In this document: in pieces, positions 8,276-17,178 of the stretch
How the letters are laid out: each line of letters opens with the position of its first letter
How positions within the stretch are numbered: the stretch's first letter is position 1
NCBI GenBank assembly: GCA_964573885.1
Contig: CAZNLL010000025.1
Location: forward strand, 1-35,856
Direction: 5' to 3'
From: CAZNLL01 sp964573885
GTDB lineage: Bacteria > Desulfobacterota > DSM-4660 > Desulfatiglandales > Desulfatiglandaceae
Length of the DNA stretch: 35,856 nt
Notes under the pieces: generated by a model
Told to the model about the DNA's origin: nothing
Seen by the model: the letters and a program-made list of their open reading frames with translations, nothing else
Databases searched by the model: none
Position numbers and translations under genes: made by a program

Positions 8276-10552
8276 CTACGCGTCACCTTTTCTCATGCCC
8301 TTCAGGATTTTTTCCGGGGTCACGGGCAGGTCTTTGCAGCGGTAGCCTGTGGCATGGTACACCGCCTCGGTAATGGCGGGCGCCGTGGGGGAGACGAGGC
8401 CTTCCCCCGCCTCTTTGGCGCCCATCGGTCCCTCCGGTTCATAGGTCTCGATACAGACCGATTCTCCGGGAGGCATGTCCATGGCATTGGGGATCTTATA
8501 GTCCAGAAAGGTGGTATTCAGGGTCTTGCCCTTTTCCATCACAAAATTCTCCGTGAGGGCGTATCCCAGACCCATGTGGATGGACCCTTCGAGCTGCCCT
8601 TCTACCGAGGTGGGGTTGATGACCGTTCCGCAGTCATGGGCGGTACACATCTTCTTAACCTCCACCAGGCCCGTCTCTTGGTCCACCTCCACCTCGGCGG
8701 TTTGGGCCCCGAAGCTGAAGGCGGGCGTGACCAGGCCCTTGCCCCTGGGGGTATAAGCCCCCCGTTCCACCAGGGGCTCTCCCCTGTTGGCCCTTTGTAC
8801 GAGGGCGACGGCCTCTCCAAAAGAAAGGCTCCGGTCCGGTCTTCCCTTGGCCTGGACACGCCCGTCCTTGCATTCCATGTCATAGATGACATTGAGGTCA
8901 AAGCGGGCCGACAGGGCGCCAAAGAGGCGCGTCTTGATTTTTTGGGCCGCATCGATGACGGCGTTTCCCGCCATGAGGGTGACCCGGCTTCCCCAAGTAC
9001 CTAGGTCCGCCTGGGGGGTGACCGCCGTGTCCGCCGCGGTCATCCGGATATCTTCCATTCTGAGCCCCAGCTCTTCGGCCAGGATCTGCTTGAGGACCGT
9101 ATCCGAGCCCTGACCGATATCGGCGGCCATGGTAAGGAGGTGGACCGTCCCGTCTGCAAAGGCACGGATCTCCGCCGCGGAAAAGGGGAAGGACGTGTTA
9201 AACCAGTTGAAGACCCCGCCGGAAATGAAGCTGTAACACCCCACACCAATCCCCCGCCCGTCCTTGAGGCCCTTTCGTTTCCGTTTCCAGTTGCTTATTT
9301 TGGCCACTGCCTTGAGCGATTCAATGAATCCGCAACTGGAAATGGTGGCTACATCGGGGATAACGTCTCCGGAGACCATGGCATTTTTTATCCGCAGATC
9401 AATGGGATCAATGCCCAGCTCTTGGGCCGCCATATTCATCTGGCTTTCGGTGACAAAGAGGGATTGGGGCGCCCCGAAGCCGCGCATGGCACTGGCCGGA
9501 GGCTTATTGGTATAAACATGCCGGCCCAGGAAGCGGTAGTGGGGATATCGGTAAAGCATGGCTCCGAAATTACCGCACAAAAAGGTGGCCGTGGGACCCA
9601 TGGCGTTGTACGCGCCGCCGTCGAGGAGAATACTCAAGTCCTTGGCCGTGAGGGTGCCGTCTTTCTTGAATCCCACTTTGGAATAAATGGTCATGGGATG
9701 CCTGCGCCTGCCCGAGGCGAGTTCCTCTTCCCGGGTCAGGGTGAATTTAACAGGGCGGCCCGTCTTTTTTGCCATGAAGGCTGCGCAGAATTCCCAGGGC
9801 CTGAGCTCCATCTTTCCCCCAAAACCGCCTCCCACATTGGGCTTAATGACCCGGATGTCATTTTCCCGCATACCCAGGGTGGATGCCAGGAGGCACTGGA
9901 CGATATAAGGGGTCTGGGTGGAGGTCCAGAGGGTGATGCGCCCGTCAGGGTCGCACTGGGCCACGGTGGAGCAAGGCTCCAGATAGGCATGGCTCACCGC
10001 ATGGACCGTGAAGGTGTCTTCCTGAATATAGTCCGCCTGGGAGAAACCCAGATCGATGTCTCCATAGGCGATCTTGCGGTTTACACTCACATTTCCCGGG
10101 CAAGCATCGTGGAGCACAGGGGCCCCCTTTTTGAGCGCTTCCTCCACCTCGAAGACCGGGGGGAGTTCCACATAATCCACACGAATGAGTTCCAGGGCCT
10201 CCCGGACCGTATCCCGATCAACAGCGGCAACGGCCGCCACTTCATCACCGATAAAACGGACCTTATCCACGGCCAGGGGGTATTCATCCTGGGTATCCGG
10301 AAAAAGGCGCCAGTTGCCGTATCGGATCTTGGGTGTATCCTCACCGGTGAGAACGCATTTGACCCCGGGCAGGGCGGCCGCCTTGCTTACATCAACGTGC
10401 ACCAACCGGGCATGGGTCAGGGGGCTCCTTAAAAGGCCGCCGTAAAGCATGCCTGGAAGCTTGATATCATCCGTGTACAGGGCTGCACCTGTGGCCTTTG
10501 CCCGGGCGTCTGTTCTCGGGATCTCTTTTCCCACGATGGTAAAATCTGCCAT
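8276..10552 (-). CDS. Xanthine dehydrogenase family molybdopterin-binding (large) subunit
   Basis: This 758-aa protein is the catalytic subunit of a molybdenum hydroxylase of the xanthine oxidase/CoxL/4-hydroxybenzoyl-CoA reductase family. It shows the a/b hammerhead at the N-terminus (KATGAALYTDDI), the molybdopterin-contact motif VGGGFGGK (240-247), AMRGFGAPQ, GQGSDT, and the glutamate expected to act as base in GAKEAGEG (about E717). Such enzymes insert oxygen from water into a C-H bond or, in HcrA, remove a ring hydroxyl. The substrate cannot be fixed from sequence. CoxL's active-site Cys loop is not apparent. It lies between the FAD subunit (57-base gap) and the PaaK-like gene, which hints at an aromatic or CoA-linked substrate. 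Confidence 0.9.
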   Translation of the reverse strand: MADFTIVGKEIPRTDARAKATGAALYTDDIKLPGMLYGGLLRSPLTHARLVHVDVSKAAALPGVKCVLTGEDTPKIRYGNWRLFPDTQDEYPLAVDKVRFIGDEVAAVAAVDRDTVREALELIRVDYVELPPVFEVEEALKKGAPVLHDACPGNVSVNRKIAYGDIDLGFSQADYIQEDTFTVHAVSHAYLEPCSTVAQCDPDGRITLWTSTQTPYIVQCLLASTLGMRENDIRVIKPNVGGGFGGKMELRPWEFCAAFMAKKTGRPVKFTLTREEELASGRRRHPMTIYSKVGFKKDGTLTAKDLSILLDGGAYNAMGPTATFLCGNFGAMLYRYPHYRFLGRHVYTNKPPASAMRGFGAPQSLFVTESQMNMAAQELGIDPIDLRIKNAMVSGDVIPDVATISSCGFIESLKAVAKISNWKRKRKGLKDGRGIGVGCYSFISGGVFNWFNTSFPFSAAEIRAFADGTVHLLTMAADIGQGSDTVLKQILAEELGLRMEDIRMTAADTAVTPQADLGTWGSRVTLMAGNAVIDAAQKIKTRLFGALSARFDLNVIYDMECKDGRVQAKGRPDRSLSFGEAVALVQRANRGEPLVERGAYTPRGKGLVTPAFSFGAQTAEVEVDQETGLVEVKKMCTAHDCGTVINPTSVEGQLEGSIHMGLGYALTENFVMEKGKTLNTTFLDYKIPNAMDMPPGESVCIETYEPEGPMGAKEAGEGLVSPTAPAITEAVYHATGYRCKDLPVTPEKILKGMRKGDA

Positions 10553-10609
10553 GTTTCTTCCTCTTGGATACCCGTCCCCGTGTCTGAAACAGGGGCACGG
10601 GCCTCGGGT

Positions 10610-11485
10610 TTATGGCCTGGCCGCGCGCTTGTGGGCCGCTTCAATGGCCCTTTTTGTGAGGACCTCCACCATGCGTCTTCGGTAATCGGCGCTCGCCCTC
10701 ATATCCGTGATAGGCCTGGCCCCTTTGGAGGCCTGAATCCCAGCCTCTGCCGCCAGGGCGGGGGTTATTTTCTCGCCCCTGACCAGGGCCTCCGCTTTTT
10801 TGGCGCGCATGGGACAGGGGGCAACCGCGCCAAGAACAATCTTGGCGTCTTTGCATACCCGCCCCTCCAGCAGGACCATGACTCCCACGGCCACGGCGGA
10901 GATATCCACCTTTCCCCTGGGGGAAATATGCTGATAGGAGGTGCCTGAATGGGGGGGCGGAAGGGGAACGACAAGGGAGGTGACCAACTCATCCGGCTCC
11001 AGGGCGGTTTGGCCGGGTCCCTTAAAGAATCGGTCCAGAGGAATACGTCTTCTCCCGCGGCCGCTGAAGACGTGCGCCTCCGCCCCCATGGCCATAAGGG
11101 TCGGGGCGTTGTCTGCCGAAGGGGCGGCATTACACAAGTTGGCGACCACGGTGGCCATGTTTCGCACCTGGACGGTGGCGGTGGATTGGGCTGCATAGGC
11201 GATGGCGGGGTAGTGTTTCAAGATGTCCGGGTGAGAGGCCACGTCGGCGAGCAGTGCGGTGGCTCCCAGGGTGAGTCCTTCCCTCTTATCAAAATTGATC
11301 CGGTCAAGATTCTTTATCCCCTTGAGTCCTATGACGGCAGTGGGCTTTATGTGGCCGAGGCGCATCTTTACCAGGAGGTCGGTCCCTCCGGCCATGACTC
11401 TGGCGCCCGGAGCCTTTTCACTCAGCATTTGCGAGGCCTCTTCAACGGTTGTGGGTGACAGGTACTCAAAGTGTGGTAGTGTCAT
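10610..11485 (-). CDS. Xanthine dehydrogenase family FAD-binding (medium) subunit
   Basis: This 291-aa protein is the CoxM/XdhB-type flavin subunit that passes electrons between the iron-sulfur clusters and the final acceptor. The first FAD pyrophosphate loop is intact as MAGGTDLLVKM (residues 31-41). The second, normally ATIGGN, is ATVVAN (111-116) within VRNMATVVANLCNAAPSADN. A C-terminal CO-dehydrogenase-flavoprotein domain follows (LGAVAPCPMRAKKAEAL). It lacks the roughly 40-residue insert that carries an extra [4Fe-4S] cluster in 4-hydroxybenzoyl-CoA reductase HcrB, so classical HCR is unlikely. It is 17 bases downstream of the [2Fe-2S] subunit gene. Confidence 0.87.
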   Translation of the reverse strand: MTLPHFEYLSPTTVEEASQMLSEKAPGARVMAGGTDLLVKMRLGHIKPTAVIGLKGIKNLDRINFDKREGLTLGATALLADVASHPDILKHYPAIAYAAQSTATVQVRNMATVVANLCNAAPSADNAPTLMAMGAEAHVFSGRGRRRIPLDRFFKGPGQTALEPDELVTSLVVPLPPPHSGTSYQHISPRGKVDISAVAVGVMVLLEGRVCKDAKIVLGAVAPCPMRAKKAEALVRGEKITPALAAEAGIQASKGARPITDMRASADYRRRMVEVLTKRAIEAAHKRAARP

Positions 11486-11502
11486 GGTTTGACTTCTCCT
11501 CC

Positions 11503-11976
11503 CTACCCCTTCATGGTCCGGGCGGCGGCGGAAACGGCCTCCACGATCTTATTGTAGCCGGTACACCTGCACAGGTTCCCTGACAGGCCGGCCCTTATCT
11601 CCGCCTCTGTGGGGGCCGGGTTGCCCTGGATCAGATGGAGGGCCGACAACTCCATCCCCGGGGTACAGAAACCGCACTGGATGGCGCCTTTCTCTATGAA
11701 GGCCTCCTGGATGGGATGAAGGGATTCTCCAGAGGAGGCCAGGCCCTCTACGGTGGTAATCTCCCTGCCTTCCATCTCCAGGGCCAGGGTGAGACAGGAA
11801 CACAGAGAGCGGCCGTCCACCAGGACTGTACAGGCCCCGCAGTCTCCGGTGCCGCATCCCAGTTTGGTACCGGTGAGGTTCAATTCCTCTCTGAGGACTT
11901 CGTTCAGGGTTTGCCACGGGTCAACGGCAACCCGGTAGGAATCCCCGTTTATCTTAAGTTCAATGACATGTTTCAT
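11503..11976 (-). CDS. Xanthine dehydrogenase family [2Fe-2S] (small) subunit
   Basis: This 157-aa protein carries both clusters of the CoxS/XdhC-type subunit. The plant-ferredoxin cluster is held by C41, C46, C49 and C61 (GCGTGDCGAC, SLCSC). The second cluster is held by C101, C104, C136 and C138 (CGFCTPG, NLCRCTGY). It passes electrons from the molybdenum site to FAD. The start ATG at 11976 has AAAGGAG 8 bases upstream, and the N-terminus MKHVIELKINGD fits the family exactly. An open frame extends further upstream but is not coding-like. Confidence 0.93.
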   Translation of the reverse strand: MKHVIELKINGDSYRVAVDPWQTLNEVLREELNLTGTKLGCGTGDCGACTVLVDGRSLCSCLTLALEMEGREITTVEGLASSGESLHPIQEAFIEKGAIQCGFCTPGMELSALHLIQGNPAPTEAEIRAGLSGNLCRCTGYNKIVEAVSAAARTMKG

Positions 11977-12041
11977 GAGACTGACTCCTTTTGATAGGGC
12001 TTGCGGCTCAAGGTCGGATAACACACCGCCTGTGGGGCCGA

Positions 12042-13214
12042 TTACTCGCAGAGGATGATGTCGTCCGGAAGGCGGTTGAGTCTTTTCATGCCTGTCGGCG
12101 TGACTACAAAGGTGTTTTCCACCCCCACGGCCCCTTGACCGGGAAATACGCACTTGGGCTCCAGGGCCATGACCATCCCCTCTTCCAACAGGGTCGGATT
12201 GTTTCGGCCTACAATGGGCCATTCGTCAATGTCCAGACCCACGCCATGACCGACGAAGGGCACCGCGTCTGGATATCCCATGAAACCCTGTTCAAGGTGG
12301 GCCTCTTTTACCATTTCCATGGCCACATGGTAGAGCTCCACTGTGGAGACACCGGGCCTTCCCATCCCGGCCAGGGCGTCTTGGATGTCCCTCATAACCT
12401 GATGGGCCCGATAAAGGTCTTCCGGAAGGCCTCCCAGGGCGTAAATCCGCGTTTGATCGGAGATATAGCCCTCCACATTGGCCGCATAGTCCACCAGGAT
12501 GGGTTCATGGGGCCGGATTTCCACCTGGGCTGCACTCTGGGAATAAAAGGGACCCAATCCGCGCCCCCCTGTGGGACCCGGTGAATTGCTGGGTACCGCC
12601 CCGCTCGGGCCGGCCATGACCTGCCCGTAAAGGCATTCCCTATTAAAACCCCGGGTGCGGACAAAGCCCGGATGCCCTTTGATTCGATAGGCCCTTTCCA
12701 GGGAGGCCGCAAGCGCCAGTTCCGTGCGGGCTTCCTTCAGCATGGCCGGGACATCCCTGTACACCCCGTCGGCCATCTCGGCGGCCCTCGAGATGCACGA
12801 GAGCTCATAAGGGGATTTTATCATCCGAAGGCTACGGATGATGGGGGAGATGTCCACAAGTTCCATGCCCTTAAAGAAGGTCTCGTAAGCCTTATAGAAT
12901 GCCGTGGGCAGGATGTCCAGCTCAAGGCCGATTCTTTGGGGCCGGCCTCCATGGTTGCTGATCAGGTCGGGAAGAGAGGAAAACCCCTGAAGTCTCACAA
13001 TATGTGACAAGGGGGAATCCTCTTTCGCTCTCTCCAGGCTCTTGCGGACCATGAGAAGAGGATCCCCCGAGGCGGGGACCCAGACCTGGGCGTCCTGGTC
13101 GGTGCCGGACAGGTAATAGAGGTCCACTTTCTGGACCAGGAGGGCGCCGTCCAGCCTTCTAAGGGTCAGTTTCTCTTGAAATTGTCCAATGCGGCGGTCA
13201 ATTTCGTTCTTCAT
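12042..13214 (-). CDS. M24 family metallopeptidase (Xaa-Pro aminopeptidase / creatinase-like)
   Basis: The protein (390 aa from the ATG at 13214) has an N-terminal creatinase domain and a C-terminal pita-bread M24 domain. The metal ligands are visible: two Asp in VDYAANVEGYISDQTR, His in GHGVGLDIDEWP, Glu in MALEPK and Glu in GVENTFVV. Such proteins cleave Xaa-Pro bonds or hydrolyse creatine-like compounds. The substrate here is not predictable. A GTG five codons earlier (13229) is an alternative start; neither has a strong ribosome site. It is the first gene of the molybdenum hydroxylase operon, 65 bases before the [2Fe-2S] gene, so it may process a nitrogenous substrate for that pathway (inference). 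Confidence 0.85.
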   Translation of the reverse strand: MKNEIDRRIGQFQEKLTLRRLDGALLVQKVDLYYLSGTDQDAQVWVPASGDPLLMVRKSLERAKEDSPLSHIVRLQGFSSLPDLISNHGGRPQRIGLELDILPTAFYKAYETFFKGMELVDISPIIRSLRMIKSPYELSCISRAAEMADGVYRDVPAMLKEARTELALAASLERAYRIKGHPGFVRTRGFNRECLYGQVMAGPSGAVPSNSPGPTGGRGLGPFYSQSAAQVEIRPHEPILVDYAANVEGYISDQTRIYALGGLPEDLYRAHQVMRDIQDALAGMGRPGVSTVELYHVAMEMVKEAHLEQGFMGYPDAVPFVGHGVGLDIDEWPIVGRNNPTLLEEGMVMALEPKCVFPGQGAVGVENTFVVTPTGMKRLNRLPDDIILCE

Positions 13215-13256
13215 GGCCCTGGAAGACACGGGTTAAAGGTCTTTGGGGTAAAGCGC

Positions 13257-13310
13257 TTGACTTATTCTCAAAAAATTCATTATATCAAAACCTCAACCGG
13301 TTTCCCACAA
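13257..13310. promoter_or_regulatory. Putative overlapping divergent promoters for the M24 operon and nadA
   Basis: The gap between two divergent genes is AT-rich. On the plus strand, TTGACT (13257-13262) and TATATC (13281-13286) are 18 bases apart, facing nadA. On the minus strand the complement of TATAAT lies at 13279-13284, with a weak TTGTGG (13305-13310) upstream, facing the M24 gene. The two -10 boxes overlap, so transcription may be mutually exclusive. Read from consensus only. Confidence 0.35.
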
Positions 13311-13378
13311 GGCAATACCATAAATCATCATGGCCGTAGGAGCAAGAAGCAATACAGCCCCTCCTGGTTAGGTGTACT

Positions 13379-14323
13379 ATGAAAAGAGCGGCGTTGAATC
13401 CAGCGGAGATTCAGGAGTGCCAAAAAGAGATCAGAGATCTGCTTAAAAAGAGAAAAGCCATCCTCCTGGTGCATAACTACCAGCGGCCGGAGGTACAAGA
13501 TATAGCGGATCTTTGCGGTGATTCCCTGGAACTTTCTATGAGGGCCTCCCGCACGGATGCGGAGGTGATCATCTTTTGTGGGGTCCATTTTATGGCTGAA
13601 ACGGCTTCCATCCTCTGTCCGGACAAAAAGGTTCTCCTTCCTGTCCTTGAAGCCGGGTGTCCCATGGCGGAGATGATCACGGCGGAACAGCTCAGCAGAA
13701 AGAAAGAGGAAATGCCGGATGCCGTGGTCATCAGCTATGTGAACACCACGGCCCGGGTGAAGGCGGAAAGCGACCTGTGCTGCACCTCGGCAAACGCCAT
13801 TCAAGTGGCCAATTCCGTGGATCCCGGACTTCCCATCTATATGACCCCGGACAAGAACCTGGCCCAGTGGACGAAGAAGAATACCAACCGGACCATTCAA
13901 TACTGGGAGGGTTTCTGTCCTGTACACAACAATCTTCGCGTTGAACAGGTGAATCGGGTAAGAGAGGCCCATCCCCAAGCCCTTTTCCTGGCCCACCCGG
14001 AGTGTCCCCCCGAAGTGCTTGATCTTGCCGATGAGGTAAAGAGTACGTCGGGCATGATCTCTTTTGCCTCCGAGTCCGGGGCCGAGGCCTTCATCATCGG
14101 TACGGAAACAGGCATTCTCCATCCCTTATCCAAGGCCAATCCCCGTAAACATTTTTTCCCGGCCGATCCGAATATGGTCTGTATGGATATGAAGAAGACC
14201 GGGTTGAGGGAGGTCCTTGAGAGCTTAAAACGCCTGCAGCCGGAGGTGCGGGTTCCGGAAGAGGTCAGGATCAAGGCCAAGGCTGCAGTGGAGCGCATGC
14301 TGGCCGTGCCGTTGAAGGGATAA
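13379..14323 (+). CDS. nadA: Quinolinate synthase
   Basis: NadA condenses iminoaspartate with dihydroxyacetone phosphate to quinolinate in NAD synthesis and needs a [4Fe-4S] cluster. The 314-aa length is typical of the bacterial/archaeal short form. The three expected cluster cysteines are visible in AGCPMA (C94), GFCPVHN and NMVCMDMKKTGL. LLVHNYQRPEVQDIAD, GVHFMAETA and HPECPPEV are family motifs. The ribosome site TTAGGTG precedes the ATG. No nadB or nadC adjoins. The next gene, a PanP-like decarboxylase, is 65 bases downstream and consumes aspartate too. Confidence 0.95.
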   Translation: MKRAALNPAEIQECQKEIRDLLKKRKAILLVHNYQRPEVQDIADLCGDSLELSMRASRTDAEVIIFCGVHFMAETASILCPDKKVLLPVLEAGCPMAEMITAEQLSRKKEEMPDAVVISYVNTTARVKAESDLCCTSANAIQVANSVDPGLPIYMTPDKNLAQWTKKNTNRTIQYWEGFCPVHNNLRVEQVNRVREAHPQALFLAHPECPPEVLDLADEVKSTSGMISFASESGAEAFIIGTETGILHPLSKANPRKHFFPADPNMVCMDMKKTGLREVLESLKRLQPEVRVPEEVRIKAKAAVERMLAVPLKG

Positions 14324-14388
14324 GAAAGGGCCGCTACTCGTTTTTTCCTTAATGGGCACCCACGGATCAAGCTCATGGAAAGGAGCCC

Positions 14389-16119
14389 ATGCGTCAATCC
14401 TCTAGAGAAGTCAAAACCAACCTGGAATATTTGAGAAAACTATTTATCATGCCGGACTCGCCGGACAAATTCATAGAGTTCGGCCATGAGCTCTTGGAGA
14501 TGATCCATGACTTCTTCCAGGAAAAGGGGGGCATACACAGCAGCATCACACTCCCCGAACTCAGCAGGATCTTTGACCAGACCGCCTTGCCCCAAAGCCC
14601 TAAACTGATCAAGGATGTGCTCACCGAAATAAAGACAAAGGTGATCGACCATTCCGTCAAGGTGGGCAGCCCTTCCTATATCGGGCACATGACGAGCGCC
14701 ATACCCTATTTCATGATGCTCCTTGAAATGGTCATCGCAGCCCTCAATCAGAATCAGGTCAAGATCGAGACCGCCAAGGCCTCCAGCTTTGTGGAGAGAG
14801 AGCTTGTGGCGTGGCTCCATCGCCTGGTTTTTGAAAGAACGGGGATGTTCTATAAACGAAACATACAGAACCCGCGGGTGGCCCTGGGGAACGTGACCTC
14901 CGACGGGACCCTTGCCAATTTGACCGCCCTTCTGGTGGCCCGGGAAAAGGCCTTCCCCCCGGACGGCGATTTCACGGGCATACGCGCAGCCGGTGTGGAC
15001 CGTGCTCTCAACCATTACGGGTACACGAAGGGTGTTGTCATTGTCTCCAACCGGGGCCATTACTCCATTAGAAAGGCCGCCAATGTCCTGGGAATAGGAG
15101 AGGAGAACATCCTTAACATCCCTGTGGATGACCACGACCGAATGGATTTGAAAAAACTTCGGAGGCGAATAAAGTCCCTCGATGGAGCCGGGGGCAAGGA
15201 AAGGACCAAGATCATTGCTATCGTGGGCATCGCGGGGACCACAGAGACCGGAAATATAGACAATCTTCAAGAGATGGAAAAGATCAGTCACCAGGTGGGG
15301 GCCCACTTTCATGTGGATGCCTGTTGGGGCGGCTCCGCGCTCCTGGTGGAGGATTACAGGCCTCTTTTCAAGGGCATCGAAAAGGCGGACTCCGTCACCA
15401 TCGACGCCCATAAGCTCCTGTACTGTCCGATCAGCATGGGAATTGTCCTTTTCAGGAATGAAAGGGATCTCAATCTCATACGCCATTTCTCACAGTACAT
15501 TATTCGAAGGAACTCGGTGGATACAGGACGGTTTACCATAGAAGGTTCGCGTCCTTTTGCCTGTTTGAAGCCGTGGGCCTCTTTGAAAATCATCGGCAGG
15601 GAGGGCTACGGTCTGCTTTTCAAAGAGGCCCGCAAGTCGACGGATACTTTGAAACAGATCCTGGATCAGTGCGGCAATTTCGAAACCCTGAATACACCGG
15701 AGCTCTTTATTTTGGCCTACCGGTTTGTGCCTGAAACCGTGAGGGCTCAACTCCAGGCATGGAGGGGCCTGAGCTCAAAGGGCGTGAAAAGGCTGGAAGC
15801 CAAGGCCTCTGAGCGGAAAATAAGGAAGGTGAATCATCTCATCAACGGCCTGAATATTAAACTTCACAAGGCCTTGAGAAGGGATGACACTACTTTTGTT
15901 TCCAGAACCACCCTTGAATCCACCCGATACCGGCCGCAGAATATCGTGGTCTTACGGGCGGTGCTGATCAATCCCCTGACGGACGAAGCGGTACTGAGGG
16001 AGATCGTGGATACCCAGAATCGCATCGGCTGCCAGATCTGGAAGGAATTTGAACCCGCCTACAGGCGGATGCTCAAAACCTTTGAGGAAAGACCTGAAGC
16101 CCCCTCCCATTTACCATAG
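14389..16119 (+). CDS. Pyridoxal-phosphate-dependent decarboxylase, PanP-like aspartate 1-decarboxylase
   Basis: This 576-aa protein is a group II PLP decarboxylase. The PLP lysine is K342 in SVTIDAHKLLY, preceded by HVDACWGGSALL, and NVTSDGTLANLTAL is the usual PLP phosphate region. The segment SPSYIGHMTSAIPYFMMLLE and the following VIAALNQNQVKIETAK strongly resemble PanP, an alternative aspartate decarboxylase that makes beta-alanine for pantothenate in organisms lacking PanD. This assignment is from remembered family features, so glutamate or tyrosine decarboxylase remains possible. AAAGGAG precedes the ATG. panB and panE lie 3-5 kb downstream, which supports a beta-alanine role. Confidence 0.8.
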   Translation: MRQSSREVKTNLEYLRKLFIMPDSPDKFIEFGHELLEMIHDFFQEKGGIHSSITLPELSRIFDQTALPQSPKLIKDVLTEIKTKVIDHSVKVGSPSYIGHMTSAIPYFMMLLEMVIAALNQNQVKIETAKASSFVERELVAWLHRLVFERTGMFYKRNIQNPRVALGNVTSDGTLANLTALLVAREKAFPPDGDFTGIRAAGVDRALNHYGYTKGVVIVSNRGHYSIRKAANVLGIGEENILNIPVDDHDRMDLKKLRRRIKSLDGAGGKERTKIIAIVGIAGTTETGNIDNLQEMEKISHQVGAHFHVDACWGGSALLVEDYRPLFKGIEKADSVTIDAHKLLYCPISMGIVLFRNERDLNLIRHFSQYIIRRNSVDTGRFTIEGSRPFACLKPWASLKIIGREGYGLLFKEARKSTDTLKQILDQCGNFETLNTPELFILAYRFVPETVRAQLQAWRGLSSKGVKRLEAKASERKIRKVNHLINGLNIKLHKALRRDDTTFVSRTTLESTRYRPQNIVVLRAVLINPLTDEAVLREIVDTQNRIGCQIWKEFEPAYRRMLKTFEERPEAPSHLP

Positions 16120-16152
16120 GGCGCTCTCCTTTAGGCCCGAGCGGAATTCCCT

Positions 16153-16908
16153 CTATCCGCCCCCGTCCCTTTTCATTGTCTCCAGCTGTTCCGTGTACCA
16201 GTCTATCTGACGGCACACACCCCGGATAATTCTCACTTCCCTGGCCCGGAGGGGGAGCCTGCTGAGAAAACGGCGGATATTGAGCATCCAGTGCTCGGGG
16301 TTTTGGGGGTCTATGAAACCGATTTTAAGTAAAACATCTTTCAGGTGGGCATACATACCTTCGAGTTCAAAGGTGTTGGCAAGACGGGGGAGGGGCCTGG
16401 AGGCCTTTTCCCGGGCGGCCAAAAACATCTCATAGCACACGATCATGACGGCTTGAGCCAGATTCAGGGAAGAAAAGGACGCCGTGGGGATTCTGGCGAT
16501 GGTGTGGCAGCGCCGGAGTTCGTCATTGGAAAGCCCGCGGTCTTCCGGGCCGAAGAGGATGGCCACCAGGTTATTTCGTGAGATGGGAACAAGGTCTTGT
16601 GCCAGCAGCCGGGGCCAGGTGAGGGCAGGCCTCCGGGTCCCGATACGGGCGGTGGTGCCCACCACATACCCGTAAGGCCCTAGGGCCTTGCTCAGGTCCT
16701 GGTGTTCTTCCATGTTTTCCACGATGTCGATAGAGGGTCCAGTGGCCATCTTGACCACACGGCAGAGATCGCAATTTTCAGGGCTGACCAGAACGAGCCG
16801 GTGGAGTCCCATGTTGTGCATGGCCCGGGCCACGGCACCGATATTCTCGGGAATCTGCGGTTTGACCAACACGATTCCCACCTGGTCAAGGTTGATTCTA
16901 TTGCTCAT
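16153..16908 (-). CDS. trmJ: SpoU-family tRNA 2'-O-methyltransferase (TrmJ-like)
   Basis: This 251-aa protein has a SPOUT (trefoil-knot) methyltransferase domain followed by a helical C-terminal extension, the TrmJ plan. Motif 1 is KPQIPENIGAVARAMHNMG, motif 2 is ILFGPEDRGLSNDEL, and motif 3 is FSSLNLAQAVMIVCYEMF. TrmJ methylates the 2'-OH of residue 32 in the anticodon loop of several tRNAs. The ATG at 16908 overlaps the end of the upstream 73-aa gene by 11 bases, suggesting coupled translation; earlier in-frame starts would overlap it far more. It faces the PanP-like gene tail to tail. Confidence 0.86.
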   Translation of the reverse strand: MSNRINLDQVGIVLVKPQIPENIGAVARAMHNMGLHRLVLVSPENCDLCRVVKMATGPSIDIVENMEEHQDLSKALGPYGYVVGTTARIGTRRPALTWPRLLAQDLVPISRNNLVAILFGPEDRGLSNDELRRCHTIARIPTASFSSLNLAQAVMIVCYEMFLAAREKASRPLPRLANTFELEGMYAHLKDVLLKIGFIDPQNPEHWMLNIRRFLSRLPLRAREVRIIRGVCRQIDWYTEQLETMKRDGGG

Positions 16909-17119
16909 CCTGCAAAATCCTGAGGATTTCGGCCGTGAGTTCCTCGCTGTCAAAGGAAAATATTACGGTCCCATGGTCCACGTCAAAGGAAAGAAGACTG
17001 CAGCCGTAATCAGTGGCTACCCGCTGGAGCAACTCCCTGAACCGGGCCGCCTCGGGATGATCCGGATTGTCCACCTCCGGTGGAAACATGTCGACCTCTA
17101 TAAATCCGGGTGATACCAT
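16898..17119 (-). CDS. Small conserved-looking hypothetical protein
   Basis: I do not recognise this 73-aa protein. From the ATG at 17119 (GGGAGG 4-5 bases upstream) it reads as an acidic, soluble protein with a predicted strand-helix-strand-helix pattern, including EAARFRELLQRVATDYGCSL followed by SFDVDHGTVIFSFDSEEL. A longer frame from 17194 would add a hydrophobic N-terminus but would overlap the MFS gene and has no ribosome site. It sits between the MFS transporter gene (59-base gap) and trmJ, overlapping the trmJ start by 11 bases, so it is probably a real operon member. Confidence 0.55.
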   Translation of the reverse strand: MVSPGFIEVDMFPPEVDNPDHPEAARFRELLQRVATDYGCSLLSFDVDHGTVIFSFDSEELTAEILRILQDEQ

Positions 17120-17178
17120 AAAACCTCCCAAGAAAAACAGGGACAAGATCGTCTTGAGTCCCAGACGGTTTACGGTTA

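Noticed and set aside
6976..8373. A 465-codon plus-strand open frame opposite the PaaK-like gene
   Set aside because: It is rich in His/Gly/Pro repeats typical of antisense reading and has no family motif, while the minus strand has a coherent protein.
9140..10432. A 430-codon plus-strand open frame opposite the molybdopterin subunit
   Set aside because: It is antisense to a protein with all xanthine dehydrogenase signatures.
14440..15486. A 348-codon minus-strand open frame opposite the decarboxylase
   Set aside because: It has no domain and is antisense to a PLP enzyme with an intact active-site lysine.
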